NCBI GenBank assembly: GCA_050291935.1
Contig: JBNKKR010000016.1
Coordinates: 5,641-69,640 of the forward strand
Origin: Desulfocapsa sp050291935
Lineage (GTDB): Bacteria > Desulfobacterota > Desulfobulbia > Desulfobulbales > Desulfocapsaceae
DNA length: 64,000 bases
Direction: 5' to 3'
Numbering within the stretch: position 1 is the stretch's first letter; each line of letters begins with the position of its first letter. Below, piece by piece: positions 49,616-59,439 of this stretch. Below the pieces are notes generated by a model. It saw nothing but the letters and a program-made list of their open reading frames with translations. It had not been told where the DNA came from and made no database searches. The translations under genes were made by a program, and so were the position numbers.

Positions 49616-50280
49616 ACCATTTTTGGTTACATAAACAGCATAGTAAAGAACTTATCCTCTTTTGTAACGGTTGGGGGATGGATGAAAAGCCTTTTACTCC
49701 GCTGGCAAGCCATGATTATGATGTTTGCATGTTGTATGACTATTCCAGACTTGATGCAGATCTTGATTGGATACAGCTGTTGGATGCGTATCAGTCCGTA
49801 CATCTTCTTTCCTGGTCCATGGGAGTTTGGGTCGCTCAGCAACTTTTCCACCCATTTGCTGAACGATTTTCAACCAGCATGGCCATCAATGGGACCATAT
49901 GTCCCATTGATAAACAGTTCGGAATAGCTGAGGATGTATATGTCGCAACGCTTGAAAATTTCGATGAAAAACAGCGGTTGAAGTTCTATTACCGAATGTG
50001 TCGTGATCGTGCCCTCTATCAACGCTTTTTGAAATGGCAACCTGATCGTTCAATTGCAAGCCAAGTAGAGGAACTTCGATCTCTCTTGCAAAAAAGCAGT
50101 TGTTTACCCCACGAGGAATCTATTTATACAAGAGCCTTGGTCGCGGAAAAAGATTTAGTGTTTCAAACTTCCAGTCAGCTTCGTTTTTGGCCAAAAGAAA
50201 TGGTAAAGCGGGTCGACGGAAGCCATTTTCTGTTCTATCTTTATGCGAGTTGGGATGAACTTGTGAGTGAAGGTCGTTGA
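49612..50280 (+). CDS. bioG: Pimeloyl-ACP methyl ester esterase, BioG type
   Basis: A 222-residue alpha/beta-hydrolase of the DUF452/BioG family, which removes the methyl group from pimeloyl-ACP methyl ester so that BioF can use it. The nucleophile serine lies in LLSWSMGVW, and FCNGWGMDEKPF is the family-typical opening. The terminal histidine is expected in VDGSHFLFYL. It replaces BioH. It overlaps bioF by 4 bases. Confidence 0.9.
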   Translation: MNHFWLHKQHSKELILFCNGWGMDEKPFTPLASHDYDVCMLYDYSRLDADLDWIQLLDAYQSVHLLSWSMGVWVAQQLFHPFAERFSTSMAINGTICPIDKQFGIAEDVYVATLENFDEKQRLKFYYRMCRDRALYQRFLKWQPDRSIASQVEELRSLLQKSSCLPHEESIYTRALVAEKDLVFQTSSQLRFWPKEMVKRVDGSHFLFYLYASWDELVSEGR

Positions 50281-50305
50281 GTTAAAAAGCGGGTGCGCAC
50301 TGTAA

Positions 50306-51076
50306 ATGGCTTTTGGGTTAAATAAAAACAAAATAGCACGATGTTTTAGACGTAGTATGGAGAGCTACGATTCGGCAGCCATTGTCCAGAATCGCCTTGC
50401 GGGGAGGTTACTACACGCCATGGACATACTGCCCGAGAGTGCCTATGATTCGGTTTTGGAAGTGGGCTGTTGTACCGGCAATCTAACTGAAAAATTGTGT
50501 AATAACAAACCGGTAAAGGTGATCTATTGCAATGACCTGGTGCCGGAATTTGAAGTTTGTTTGCGAAATCGTTGTACTGGAAATGATGCGGCGGAACTGA
50601 GGAGTTACTTTGGCGATATTGAAAGCTTGGCCATACCGGATGGTATAAGCCTGCTTGTGTCAGGTGCTACCTTTCAATGGTTGAGTGATCTCCCTGGGTT
50701 TATAGAACGGTTGCAACGTGAGCTGAATTCTGGTTCATGGCTGGCCTTTTCAATTTTTACCACCGGAACACTCCGTCAATTTTCTGCTGTTAGTGGTATT
50801 GCGTTAGACTATATCACCGACGATGCCCTCAAAAGGATATTAGCGACCGGTTTTGATTTATTCCATTTTACCCATTATACAGAAGAGCTCTATTTTTCAA
50901 CTGTGCGAGAGGTATTACAACATATTCGTGACACAGGGGTTGGAGGAGTCAGAGAGCAAAAGTGGAGCAAAAAAAGCCTGCAAAATTTTGAACGAGAGTA
51001 TTGGGAAAAATTTTCTATCCGGAAAAAAGTTCCAGTTTCCTATAGCGCTTCGTGTTATGTACTAAGACGAAAATGA
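50306..51076 (+). CDS. bioC: Malonyl-ACP O-methyltransferase
   Basis: A 256-residue SAM methyltransferase that caps malonyl-ACP at the start of pimelate synthesis. The start KIARCFRRSMESYDSAAIVQ is typical of BioC, and the SAM motif is LEVGCCTGNLTE. The end overlaps bioD by 4 bases (ATGA at 51073). It follows bioG by 25 bases. Confidence 0.93.
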   Translation: MAFGLNKNKIARCFRRSMESYDSAAIVQNRLAGRLLHAMDILPESAYDSVLEVGCCTGNLTEKLCNNKPVKVIYCNDLVPEFEVCLRNRCTGNDAAELRSYFGDIESLAIPDGISLLVSGATFQWLSDLPGFIERLQRELNSGSWLAFSIFTTGTLRQFSAVSGIALDYITDDALKRILATGFDLFHFTHYTEELYFSTVREVLQHIRDTGVGGVREQKWSKKSLQNFEREYWEKFSIRKKVPVSYSASCYVLRRK

Positions 51077-51774
51077 AAGGAAAAGTAACCTGCATTAGTG
51101 GAATTGACACGGGCATTGGAAAAACCATAGCCACCGGGGTGTTGGCTAAAATAGTGGCCCATAGCGGGCAAACGGTAATTACTCAAAAAGTTGTCCAAAC
51201 GGGGTGTGAAGGGATTGCAGAAGATATTGTGGTCCATCGGCAACTGATGGGAATCAACTTGTTACAAGAGGATAGTGATGGGCTCACCTGCCCGTACCGG
51301 TTTTCCAAAGCTTGCTCGCCACATCTTGCTGCTCGTCTTGAGGGAAAGCAAATAGAGCTTTCCCATTTGCAGAGGGCAACTAAAAAGCTAAGTGAGCGTT
51401 TTGAACATGTCCTGTTGGAAGGGGTGGGTGGCTTGATGGTACCCCTTGATACGAGCACAACTTTTTTGGATTATCTGGAAACGTACAACTATCCCCTGAT
51501 ACTTGTAACAAGTCCTCGGTTGGGATCCATTAATCATACCCTGTCAGCCTTGGAACTTGCTAAAAATCGGTCCATTATGGTGAATGGACTTGTCTATAAC
51601 TGGTATCAGGTCGATGACCAGGAGATTGCCAAAGACTCCCGGTTGTTTTTTTTTGATGCACTGGATAGATATGGATTTTCTCCAACAATTGTTGATTTAC
51701 AGCCATTTACGAAGACGGGAGAGGATATTTTTGATCGAAACTGGTTACAACTTTTATCCCCAAATAACAAATAA
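51073..51774 (+). CDS. bioD: Dethiobiotin synthetase
   Basis: A 233-residue ATP-dependent carboxylase closing the ureido ring of dethiobiotin. The P-loop is GIDTGIGKTIATG (about residues 8-20) and the VEGVGG-type motif reads LLEGVGGLMVPL. The ATG at 51073 overlaps the bioC stop as ATGA; an earlier in-frame ATG at 51052 lies inside bioC and is unlikely. It closes a complete fabD-bioB-A-F-G-C-D operon. Confidence 0.94.
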   Translation: MKGKVTCISGIDTGIGKTIATGVLAKIVAHSGQTVITQKVVQTGCEGIAEDIVVHRQLMGINLLQEDSDGLTCPYRFSKACSPHLAARLEGKQIELSHLQRATKKLSERFEHVLLEGVGGLMVPLDTSTTFLDYLETYNYPLILVTSPRLGSINHTLSALELAKNRSIMVNGLVYNWYQVDDQEIAKDSRLFFFDALDRYGFSPTIVDLQPFTKTGEDIFDRNWLQLLSPNNK

Positions 51775-51867
51775 TGGTGGCTGAGCGCAAGTGAGGCAAC
51801 TGTAGGCCAGCATGGGCTCTATAATCGTTATAACTTTTACAAAACCACTGATAAAGGATAGTTTAAA

Positions 51868-52146
51868 TTGAGCAAGATACCATCTACAAAAAAAAAGAAT
51901 TGTTTGAGCTGTAAATATTTCCGGTTGGAGGATAGTTCTTCCGGTGTGTGCCGGGTGGATAAGTCCGTGGAACAATATCCAATCAAAAATACGGAAGAAA
52001 ATTGTGGCGAATGGGTGGATTCAGGGCAGCAATACTATATCCGGCTAGGATGGATAAAGAAGCGTTTATACCGCCAGGGCATAAGTTTCGTACGAGCAGA
52101 CAAGCTGCTCAACTCAGCTTTAGCCACAAAGAACAAAAAAGGTTAA
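51868..52146 (+). CDS. Small Cys-rich protein of unknown function
   Basis: A 92-residue protein starting at TTG 51868 behind AAAGGA. Four cysteines (Cys12, Cys15, Cys28, Cys46) follow CLSCKYF, GVC and NCGEW patterns and could bind a zinc or an Fe-S cluster. The C-terminal half is basic, as in nucleic-acid-binding or membrane-surface proteins. I do not recognise the family. It lies between the biotin operon and the exosortase locus. Confidence 0.6.
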   Translation: MSKIPSTKKKNCLSCKYFRLEDSSSGVCRVDKSVEQYPIKNTEENCGEWVDSGQQYYIRLGWIKKRLYRQGISFVRADKLLNSALATKNKKG

Positions 52147-52238
52147 TTCTGTACAATAGCGTATAAAATGGGTAGTCTTAGTGGACGTTTGAAATGGTGG
52201 AAAAAATAGTCCATAAACAGTATGACGGCGGATTTGGG

Positions 52239-55079
52239 ATGATTGATAGAAAAGAACAGTTTTTGGGTCGTTTGTCGCTTTTGATTATTATGTCTCTCTT
52301 TCTTCTGGGAGGCTATGGTTGTTCTGGGGGAGATTCAGAAGAACTGTATCAACAAGGTGTTACTGCCATGGAAGCAGATAAACCCGATGAGGCTATTATC
52401 TGGTTTAAAAAGGCGTTGCAGGTTGACCCGGAGAGTGGACTTACTCACTACAAACTGGGGATGACTTTTCGCCAAAAGGGGAATGTGCGACAAGCTTTGG
52501 GAGAATACAACCGGGCATTATTGCAGGACCCACAACTCAAAGAAGCAAGGAAGAGTCTGGCATTTCTTCTTGTGGAAGCCCACGCCCTTGAACAAGTTGC
52601 TGAGGTTTGTGGGGAGTATCTTGAAATAAATGGGGATGATGAGGAAATTTACATCCTTCTTGGAAACGCGCTTGCTTATAGCAAAAAGATCGATAAAGCG
52701 ATCGAAGTAATGCAAAAGGCCGCTGCCACGTATCCGGATTCAATACCTGTTCAGGTAAATCTTGCTAAAATGATGGTTGCTGGAGGAAAGGGAAGTGAAG
52801 GACGTGGTTTGATTGAAAAGGTTGCCAAAGAACACTCAGATGATATCCAAGTGCAGATGGCATTGGTGCAGGTTTACCAAAAAATTGAGCGCTTTGATCT
52901 TGCTGTTATGGTCCTTGAAGAGATGAAAAAACGCTTTACCGATAGTCCTCTTCCTTATCTTGCTCAGGCCCAGCTCGCCCTTAAAAAAGCAAAACCAGCA
53001 AGGGCAAAAGAGATACTGCAGAGTGCAGAAGAGGCTGGGATTAATGACCCAGGAATTTTTCGGCTGTATGCGATGATTTCACATCGTCAAGGGGAGAAGG
53101 ATACCGCACTGAGCTATTTTGAAAAGGCCGTCAAATTTGCTCCTGCAGAACAGGTACAACTTAATAAGATGATCCTGGTAGACTATCTTACCCATCTAAA
53201 AAAATATAAAGAAGCGCAAGAAGCCCTGGAGTCAATTATTGCAGGAGATGAGAAGAAAAAAGGCTTAAAATCAAAGGTTGTGGAACTGTTTTTGGCTCAG
53301 GGAGAATATGAGCAGGCTCGAACCTCGGTGGAAGAATTGCTGAAAGAGAATGCCGGGGATGCCAGGGGACATTTTCTTAAAGGTCTGATGATGATGAAGG
53401 AAAAGGAGATTGTGGATGCCCGTGAACAATTTTCCAAGGCCAAAGAACTGGCTCCTGAATCCGCTGAAAACCAGTTTTTGTACGGGCTTACCTTTATGGA
53501 TGAATCTCAGGATATTTCAATTACAGAGATTACTGAAGCGCTGAAAAAGAACCCGGAAATGGTACAGGCAAGAATGGCTCTTGCTGAATTACTCGCCAAA
53601 AAAGGTGACTATAAGGCAAGTCTTGATGAGATTGATAAAGTAATCACGAAACGACCGGATGATCTTAAGGTGAGAGCTCTCCGGGTTTCTGTTCTCCTTG
53701 CAATGAAAAAGCCGGATGCGGCTTTAATTGATGCAAAATTTCTGATGGAGAAAGAGCCTGATGTCTCCTGGCATGTCTTTCGTCTCGCGGAAATCTATTT
53801 TCAAACAAAGGCCTTTGATAAAGCTCTACCACTCTTTTTGCAGCTACGTGAAGTAAAACCTGAAAGTGTCCAACTTCTGAACAGGATTGTCGGTATTTAT
53901 ATGTTAACAAAAGAGCCCGATAAGGCCATGGATGTGGTGGACTCTTACTTAAGCAAAAATCCTGATAATAGTAAGGCTTTGGTTATTAAAGCTAAGGTGT
54001 ATCTTTCCCAGGGCTATCGTGATCTTGCAGAAAATGTCCTTGTGCCAGTGGCTGCTGAGGGGAAGGATGCGGATGTGCTTGTAATGCTGGCCGAGTTGTA
54101 CAGGAGCAAAAAAGAAGACGAGAAAACCCTTGAGTATTACACGAAGGCATTGCAGCTCCTTCCAAAGAATATCGGAATTTTGATGAAGATAGCGGATTTT
54201 TACCTCAAAAATGGAAATAATACAGAGGCAATTCACTATTATGAAATGATTTTACAAGAAAAGGACGATTTTTTGCCTGCCATGAATAATCTTGCCTATC
54301 TTTATGGGGAAAGTGGTGAAAAGCTTGACCGTGCATTGGAGCTTGCCACCAAGGTGGCAAAACTTGTCCCGGATAGTCCTGATGTTGCGGACACTTTAGG
54401 CTGGATCTATGTGAAAAAGAAGGCCTATTCTCAGGCTGAACCCTATTTTGAAAAGGCGTATGAAAAAAAGCCTGATAATGTTGCCGTTGTCTTCCATCTG
54501 GCGGTACTGCGGTATTTTCAAAATAAGAGGCAGGATGCGAAGTTGTTGTTGGAAGATGCCATTGCTAAAGGTCTTGGGGGGAGCGATCTGGTTGAGGCCC
54601 AAAAGCTCCTTGTGGATATTGAACAACTGGAGCACAAACGTCTTGAAGCGATCGCAGCCCAAAATGATGGCGCCACCGCTAAAGCGATAGGACTCTTTGA
54701 AGAGATCCTTGCTGAAGTTAAGGGCGATGGGATATCAGAATCCAGTTTGGCAATGTTGTATGTGGAGCAAGGGGGAGATACTGCCAAGGCTATGGAACTT
54801 GCCCAGAAGAGCTACAATGTCAAACCAAAAGATGCTCTTCGGGCAGATGCTTTGGGCTGGATCTATTATTATCAAGGTTCCTTATTACTCGCAAAAAAAT
54901 ATGTGGAAGAGGCTTTACAAGTAGATGAGTCTTATGGGCCTGCCTGGCTGCATTTGGGGGCTATTTATCTCAAAAAAGAAGATGTTGCTGCTGCCGCGAA
55001 GGCACTTGAGAGGGCTGAAGAAATGACACTCTCTGTTGCCGATAGGAAGCAACTTGAGGCCTTTAAGAAAGAATTATAG
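52239..55079 (+). CDS. PrsT-like TPR lipoprotein of exosortase/EPS systems
   Basis: A 946-residue protein made almost entirely of about twenty tetratricopeptide repeats. The ATG at 52239 gives a lipoprotein signal peptide with lipobox LGGYGC (Cys28); a start 45 bases upstream would prefix it with non-signal residues. This fits PrsT, the TPR lipoprotein of PEP-CTERM/exosortase loci. It should sit in the envelope and scaffold exopolysaccharide or protein-sorting partners. It converges with the Wza-like gene, 29 bases apart. Confidence 0.82.
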   Translation: MIDRKEQFLGRLSLLIIMSLFLLGGYGCSGGDSEELYQQGVTAMEADKPDEAIIWFKKALQVDPESGLTHYKLGMTFRQKGNVRQALGEYNRALLQDPQLKEARKSLAFLLVEAHALEQVAEVCGEYLEINGDDEEIYILLGNALAYSKKIDKAIEVMQKAAATYPDSIPVQVNLAKMMVAGGKGSEGRGLIEKVAKEHSDDIQVQMALVQVYQKIERFDLAVMVLEEMKKRFTDSPLPYLAQAQLALKKAKPARAKEILQSAEEAGINDPGIFRLYAMISHRQGEKDTALSYFEKAVKFAPAEQVQLNKMILVDYLTHLKKYKEAQEALESIIAGDEKKKGLKSKVVELFLAQGEYEQARTSVEELLKENAGDARGHFLKGLMMMKEKEIVDAREQFSKAKELAPESAENQFLYGLTFMDESQDISITEITEALKKNPEMVQARMALAELLAKKGDYKASLDEIDKVITKRPDDLKVRALRVSVLLAMKKPDAALIDAKFLMEKEPDVSWHVFRLAEIYFQTKAFDKALPLFLQLREVKPESVQLLNRIVGIYMLTKEPDKAMDVVDSYLSKNPDNSKALVIKAKVYLSQGYRDLAENVLVPVAAEGKDADVLVMLAELYRSKKEDEKTLEYYTKALQLLPKNIGILMKIADFYLKNGNNTEAIHYYEMILQEKDDFLPAMNNLAYLYGESGEKLDRALELATKVAKLVPDSPDVADTLGWIYVKKKAYSQAEPYFEKAYEKKPDNVAVVFHLAVLRYFQNKRQDAKLLLEDAIAKGLGGSDLVEAQKLLVDIEQLEHKRLEAIAAQNDGATAKAIGLFEEILAEVKGDGISESSLAMLYVEQGGDTAKAMELAQKSYNVKPKDALRADALGWIYYYQGSLLLAKKYVEEALQVDESYGPAWLHLGAIYLKKEDVAAAAKALERAEEMTLSVADRKQLEAFKKEL

Positions 55080-55108
55080 CAAATCGTCACTGGGAAATAC
55101 TTTTGTTT

Positions 55109-56374
55109 TTAAGGTATATAGATAATATCAGCAGCTTGTAGCTCAAAGTTTGCGTCGGGCTCTTTTCCGGCAAGAGCAGCATCGTAGTCAAAAGGCATGT
55201 TCTGTTGCTTTCCATCAATCCTGCGGATAATCATAATATCATCTGTGTCAGCAAAATCGGACACACCACCTGCCTGTGAGATAGCCTCAAAGGGAGTCAT
55301 GGGTGCCTTAAAATTGACCAAACCCCGGTGGATACTCCCTGGTCCTGTGATGGTGATGGTTTTTTTCTCTTTTATGATATTGCCGCTTGCGTCTTTGTCG
55401 ATAATGACCGTCCTTGGGATATGAACAATATCGCCACCTTTGATCACGGGAAATAAAAACGGGCTGGGAGTTTTTTCGGCAGTTGACTGGCTGATATCAG
55501 TTTCCTCTGCTGTCGTTTCGCCCTGTAAGAGGCGTTGTAGATTAAATAGTTGCTTGCTGCCGTCTGCCTTCATGATACTGATCTCTTCAAGATTGGCATC
55601 TATTGTTTCTCCCTGGGCACGAATAAGAAGATCAAGGAGCGTTATCCCGTTTTCCCTGTCCACGGTGTAGATTCCAGGGCTTCTTACAGCTCCAAATATC
55701 CTTACTTCCGGTATATTCCCCTCCTCCTGGCTATTTACAACGTCATCTGCAGACAGTAATAAGGGAACAAAAACGGTATCGTTTTCATGGAGTGTGGGTA
55801 AAATAGTTATATCCCCTGAAACAAGGTATTGTTTAACGTTTGCAGGAATTTTTTGTACTTTTCCCTTGTCTTCTCTTGTTACTACAATACTTGCCAGGTT
55901 AGCCCCTTCCAAGGTTCCTCCGGCCCTTGCTAAAATTGTCTGGATGTTTGCTGATTCCGGAATGTTGTACCATCCGGGCGAGTTTACATGTCCAACTATT
56001 TGGACATAATGCCTCTTTTCGATAAGATTGACAGATGCCTTGTCGCTTTTGGAGAGATATTTAGGAAGGTTGTCTGTGAGCATCTTGCTGATATTTTCCG
56101 GTGTCTTTCCGTTTACACTAAGGTTTCCTTGGCTTGGTAGGAAAATGTATCCGTGTCGATCAACCTCAACCTTTTCTTTAAAATAGTTTCTTTCGGTTGG
56201 GTTAAATTCACTGGTTACTTCCTTTGGAATAACAACATAAAGCAGGTCGCCGTTGTCGATGACAACATTATTTTGTTGTTGTGATTCTTTAGTATCGGCA
56301 AATGCGGTAGAGAATAAAAAAAACACTAATAGTATCAGCGCGTAGACGTTGTATGGGGAATTTATTTTCTGCAT
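55109..56374 (-). CDS. Polysaccharide export protein (Wza-like, SLBB domains)
   Basis: A 421-residue exported protein with a signal peptide (about 1-26), a polysaccharide-export domain (about 38-120, with GDLLYVVIP and DRHGYIFLPSQG), and repeated SLBB-type segments (VQIVGHVNSPGWYNIP; VRIFGAVRSPGIYTVD; a third near 340-400). These proteins form or line the outer-membrane channel for exopolysaccharide. It is alone on the minus strand inside the plus-strand exosortase locus and divergent from the UDP-glucose dehydrogenase gene, with 245 bases between. Confidence 0.88.
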   Translation of the reverse strand: MQKINSPYNVYALILLVFFLFSTAFADTKESQQQNNVVIDNGDLLYVVIPKEVTSEFNPTERNYFKEKVEVDRHGYIFLPSQGNLSVNGKTPENISKMLTDNLPKYLSKSDKASVNLIEKRHYVQIVGHVNSPGWYNIPESANIQTILARAGGTLEGANLASIVVTREDKGKVQKIPANVKQYLVSGDITILPTLHENDTVFVPLLLSADDVVNSQEEGNIPEVRIFGAVRSPGIYTVDRENGITLLDLLIRAQGETIDANLEEISIMKADGSKQLFNLQRLLQGETTAEETDISQSTAEKTPSPFLFPVIKGGDIVHIPRTVIIDKDASGNIIKEKKTITITGPGSIHRGLVNFKAPMTPFEAISQAGGVSDFADTDDIMIIRRIDGKQQNMPFDYDAALAGKEPDANFELQAADIIYIP

Positions 56375-56619
56375 TGTATTTTGTGTGAGGAGTAATTGGT
56401 GCTGTTGAAATTATTTATTAATAACAGAAAAATTGTACCATCTGTGCTATACCCTGTCATTGGAATTTTATGTATTGCGAAAAGTTTATTGTTTTTGTCC
56501 AGTTATTAAAAGAAAAAGTGATTGCTGTTCCTTTTCTTATACAATAAAATCTTGTAGGTATGTATCTGAGGATAAAACCACTATTGGATAGCTTTAATAA
56601 ATCTAAGAGAGATAGATAA

Positions 56620-57927
56620 ATGAATATTACGATGATAGGAACAGGGTATGTTGGTTTGGTGACAGGTGCTTGCTTGGCTGAATTTGGTCACCGTGTAACC
56701 TGCATGGATCTAGACCAATCTAAAATTGAACGTTTAAAAAATGGTGAAATTCCAATTTATGAACCCGGGCTCGATATCCTAGTGGCCAAAAATGTCAAAG
56801 ATGAACGTTTGCAGTTTTCTTCTGATATGGCTGACTGTGTTCCAGGCGCCCAGGCTGTTTTTATAGCGGTGGGTACGCCTTCTTCAAGAAGGGGAGACGG
56901 TTATGCCGATTTGACCTATATCTATGCAGCGGCTAAGGATATTGCCATGCATCTTGCTGATTATACCGTTGTGGTCGATAAGAGTACTGTCCCTGTGGGA
57001 ACCGCAAGGCAAGTGAAACGGATTATCGTTGAGGAAAACCCAAATGCTGATTTTGATGTGGCCTCAAATCCTGAGTTCTTGCGCGAAGGGGCAGCCATAA
57101 GTGACTTTATGCGACCGGACAGGGTTGTGGTCGGAACCGATTCCAAACGGGCGCGGGAAGTGATGAAAGAGGTGTATGATCCTCTTTTTCTGTTATCAAC
57201 TCCCTTTGTCTTTACTGGCCTTGAGTCAGCTGAACTTATAAAATACGCGGCAAACGCATTTTTAGCGATGAAAATCTCTTTTATCAATGAAATGTCAACT
57301 TTATGTGAGGAAGTTGGTGCTGATGTTGTTGCACTGGCGAAAGGGATAGGTCTTGATGGGCGAATTGGGAATAAATTTCTTCATCCGGGACCGGGGTATG
57401 GCGGCTCCTGTTTTCCAAAAGATACTTTGGCGTTATTGCGTATTGCCCAAGAGCATGGTGTAAGCGCGCGTTCCGTTGAAGCTGCGGTTGAAATAAATGC
57501 TGCCCAAAAGGCGAGAATGGTGAAAAAGATCCGTGATGCGCTGGGAGGCAATGAAGCAGGGAAAACCATCGCAGCACTGGGTCTTGCCTTTAAACCTGAA
57601 ACGGATGATTTGCGAGAGTCTCCACCCTTGTCTATTTTACCGCCCCTTGTTGAAAAGGGTGCAACTGTCAGAGCCCATGATCCACAGGCCATGGAAGAGG
57701 CGCAGAAGATGTACCCTGATTTTACTTATGTGAAGAATGCTTATGAAGCCTGCGAGGGTGCCGATGTGGTGGTTTTATTCACGGAATGGAATCAATACCG
57801 GGCCTTAAACCTTGCGGATATCAAAAAGAGAATGAAGGGCTCGATTTTTGTTGATTTGCGAAATGTGTATGCGCCGAAACAGATAACCGATGCCGGTTTT
57901 ACGTATTATGGACTTGGGAGAAAATAG
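56620..57927 (+). CDS. ugd: UDP-glucose 6-dehydrogenase
   Basis: A 435-residue NAD-dependent enzyme making UDP-glucuronate for exopolysaccharide. NAD-binding GTGYVGLVTGACLAEFGH is at the start, the catalytic Cys264 is in GYGGSCFPKDT, and a KYAANAFLAMKISF stretch precedes it. The ATG at 56620 follows AGAGAGATAG, and a weak promoter candidate (TTGCTG, 17-base spacer, TAAAAT) lies about 90 bases upstream. It begins the EPS run to the window end. Confidence 0.95.
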   Translation: MNITMIGTGYVGLVTGACLAEFGHRVTCMDLDQSKIERLKNGEIPIYEPGLDILVAKNVKDERLQFSSDMADCVPGAQAVFIAVGTPSSRRGDGYADLTYIYAAAKDIAMHLADYTVVVDKSTVPVGTARQVKRIIVEENPNADFDVASNPEFLREGAAISDFMRPDRVVVGTDSKRAREVMKEVYDPLFLLSTPFVFTGLESAELIKYAANAFLAMKISFINEMSTLCEEVGADVVALAKGIGLDGRIGNKFLHPGPGYGGSCFPKDTLALLRIAQEHGVSARSVEAAVEINAAQKARMVKKIRDALGGNEAGKTIAALGLAFKPETDDLRESPPLSILPPLVEKGATVRAHDPQAMEEAQKMYPDFTYVKNAYEACEGADVVVLFTEWNQYRALNLADIKKRMKGSIFVDLRNVYAPKQITDAGFTYYGLGRK

Positions 57928-58026
57928 AAACTTATCCATTATCCGAGTCAAAGAATATTTGATGAAAGATCAAGATGTTCTTTTGGCTATCCTATTTGGT
58001 TCTTATAAAGCAGGAGCATAAAGCCA

Positions 58027-59439
58027 GTGTACGATGAACGCTCCATGGAGCTCGATAGAACAGTCTTCTTTATGGATATTCTTCTTTCCATAGTGATTTT
58101 TGTTTTTTCGTTTACGGTCCGCGATTTGCTCAATCCTTATGGGGAAATAAATTTTTTTTCCCATCTTTTTCTCCTTCCCCTGTTGCTTGTTTTAGTAATT
58201 TTTTTAATTTCCCGTTTTGGAGCCTATGATCTTCCGAAATATTCGAGCAATACAAAGTATGCCTGGGCAATTTTTCGGGGAGTGGTTTTGGCGATTGGTC
58301 TGCTCCTCTCTCTTCTTTTTGTACTGAATATTCAATATATTAGTAGAGCTGTGATTTTCACATTTGCAGTAGGTGAATTTTTTGTGCTCTTCTGTTTTCG
58401 TGTTGGAGTAAAAAACTATTACGCAAGATCCGTCGCAAGTGGGGCAAATACCTTAAAAGTACTTGTTGTTGGGACCGGTGAAAGGGCAAAGGATCTGGTA
58501 AAAGAGCTTGAACGACAGGCCGATTGGGGAATGGAGATTGTGGGCTATCTTGACCCTGATCCAACACGAGTGGGGCAGACTATCCGTGATGTTAAGGTAA
58601 TTGGTACGGTGTCTAATATTGTTGACTGTTTGAAAGAACATGTGATTGATGAGGTTATAATCGCTATTCCTCGCTCCATGTTGGAAGATGCAGAACCAAT
58701 TGTTCTTGCCTGTGAAGAAGAAGGAATTAAACTCCGCTTTATGGCGGACATTTTTAATGTACATGTGGCAAAAGTTTCATTAAAAGTGATTGGCCAAACT
58801 CCCTTGCTCACGCTTGAAGCTGTTTCGCAGGACGTTACTCAACTGCAGGTAAAGCGGGTTTTTGACGTTATTGTTACGCTGTGTGCACTCCCTATCGTCC
58901 TGCCAATTATTTTGCTTGCAGGACTTGCGGTAAAACTGGATTCGCCAGGCGAAGCCTTTTTTATTCAACAGCGTGTGGGGTTAAAAAAGAGATACTTTCC
59001 TATGTTTAAGCTACGGTCCATGTATAAGGACGCGGAAGAGAGACTCAAGGAGATAGAACATTTAAATGAGGCGGAGGGTCCTATTTTCAAAATGAAGAAT
59101 GATCCTCGTGTTACCAGGGTAGGAAAGTTTATTCGAAAGACAAGTATTGATGAATTGCCGCAACTTTTTAATGTCCTTCGTGGGGAAATGAGTTTAGTAG
59201 GTCCAAGACCCATGTCCATTAGAGATGTTGATCTTTTTGAACGGGGTATTCAACGCAGACGTTTTAGTGTAAAACCAGGCCTTACGTGTATTTGGCAGAT
59301 ATCTGGGCGCAGTGATCTTCCCTTTGAAAAATGGTTGGAGCTTGATTTGAAGTACATTGAAAACTGGTCCTTATGGCTTGATTTGAAAATTTTGCTGAAG
59401 ACACCTGTGGCTGTTTTACGATCAAAAGGGGCAGCTTGA
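58027..59439 (+). CDS. Polyprenyl glycosylphosphotransferase (undecaprenyl-phosphate sugar-1-P transferase)
   Basis: A 470-residue enzyme that loads the first sugar phosphate on the lipid carrier. Four N-terminal helices (about 12-110), a central nucleotide-binding-like domain (about 140-260, with VLVVGTGERAKDLV), and the C-terminal catalytic sugar-transferase domain with KRVFDVIVTLCALP, FKLRSM and KPGLTCIWQISGR. GTG start at 58027 after AGGAG. It overlaps the exosortase gene by 4 bases, tying lipid-carrier priming to the sorting system. Confidence 0.92.
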   Translation: MYDERSMELDRTVFFMDILLSIVIFVFSFTVRDLLNPYGEINFFSHLFLLPLLLVLVIFLISRFGAYDLPKYSSNTKYAWAIFRGVVLAIGLLLSLLFVLNIQYISRAVIFTFAVGEFFVLFCFRVGVKNYYARSVASGANTLKVLVVGTGERAKDLVKELERQADWGMEIVGYLDPDPTRVGQTIRDVKVIGTVSNIVDCLKEHVIDEVIIAIPRSMLEDAEPIVLACEEEGIKLRFMADIFNVHVAKVSLKVIGQTPLLTLEAVSQDVTQLQVKRVFDVIVTLCALPIVLPIILLAGLAVKLDSPGEAFFIQQRVGLKKRYFPMFKLRSMYKDAEERLKEIEHLNEAEGPIFKMKNDPRVTRVGKFIRKTSIDELPQLFNVLRGEMSLVGPRPMSIRDVDLFERGIQRRRFSVKPGLTCIWQISGRSDLPFEKWLELDLKYIENWSLWLDLKILLKTPVAVLRSKGAA

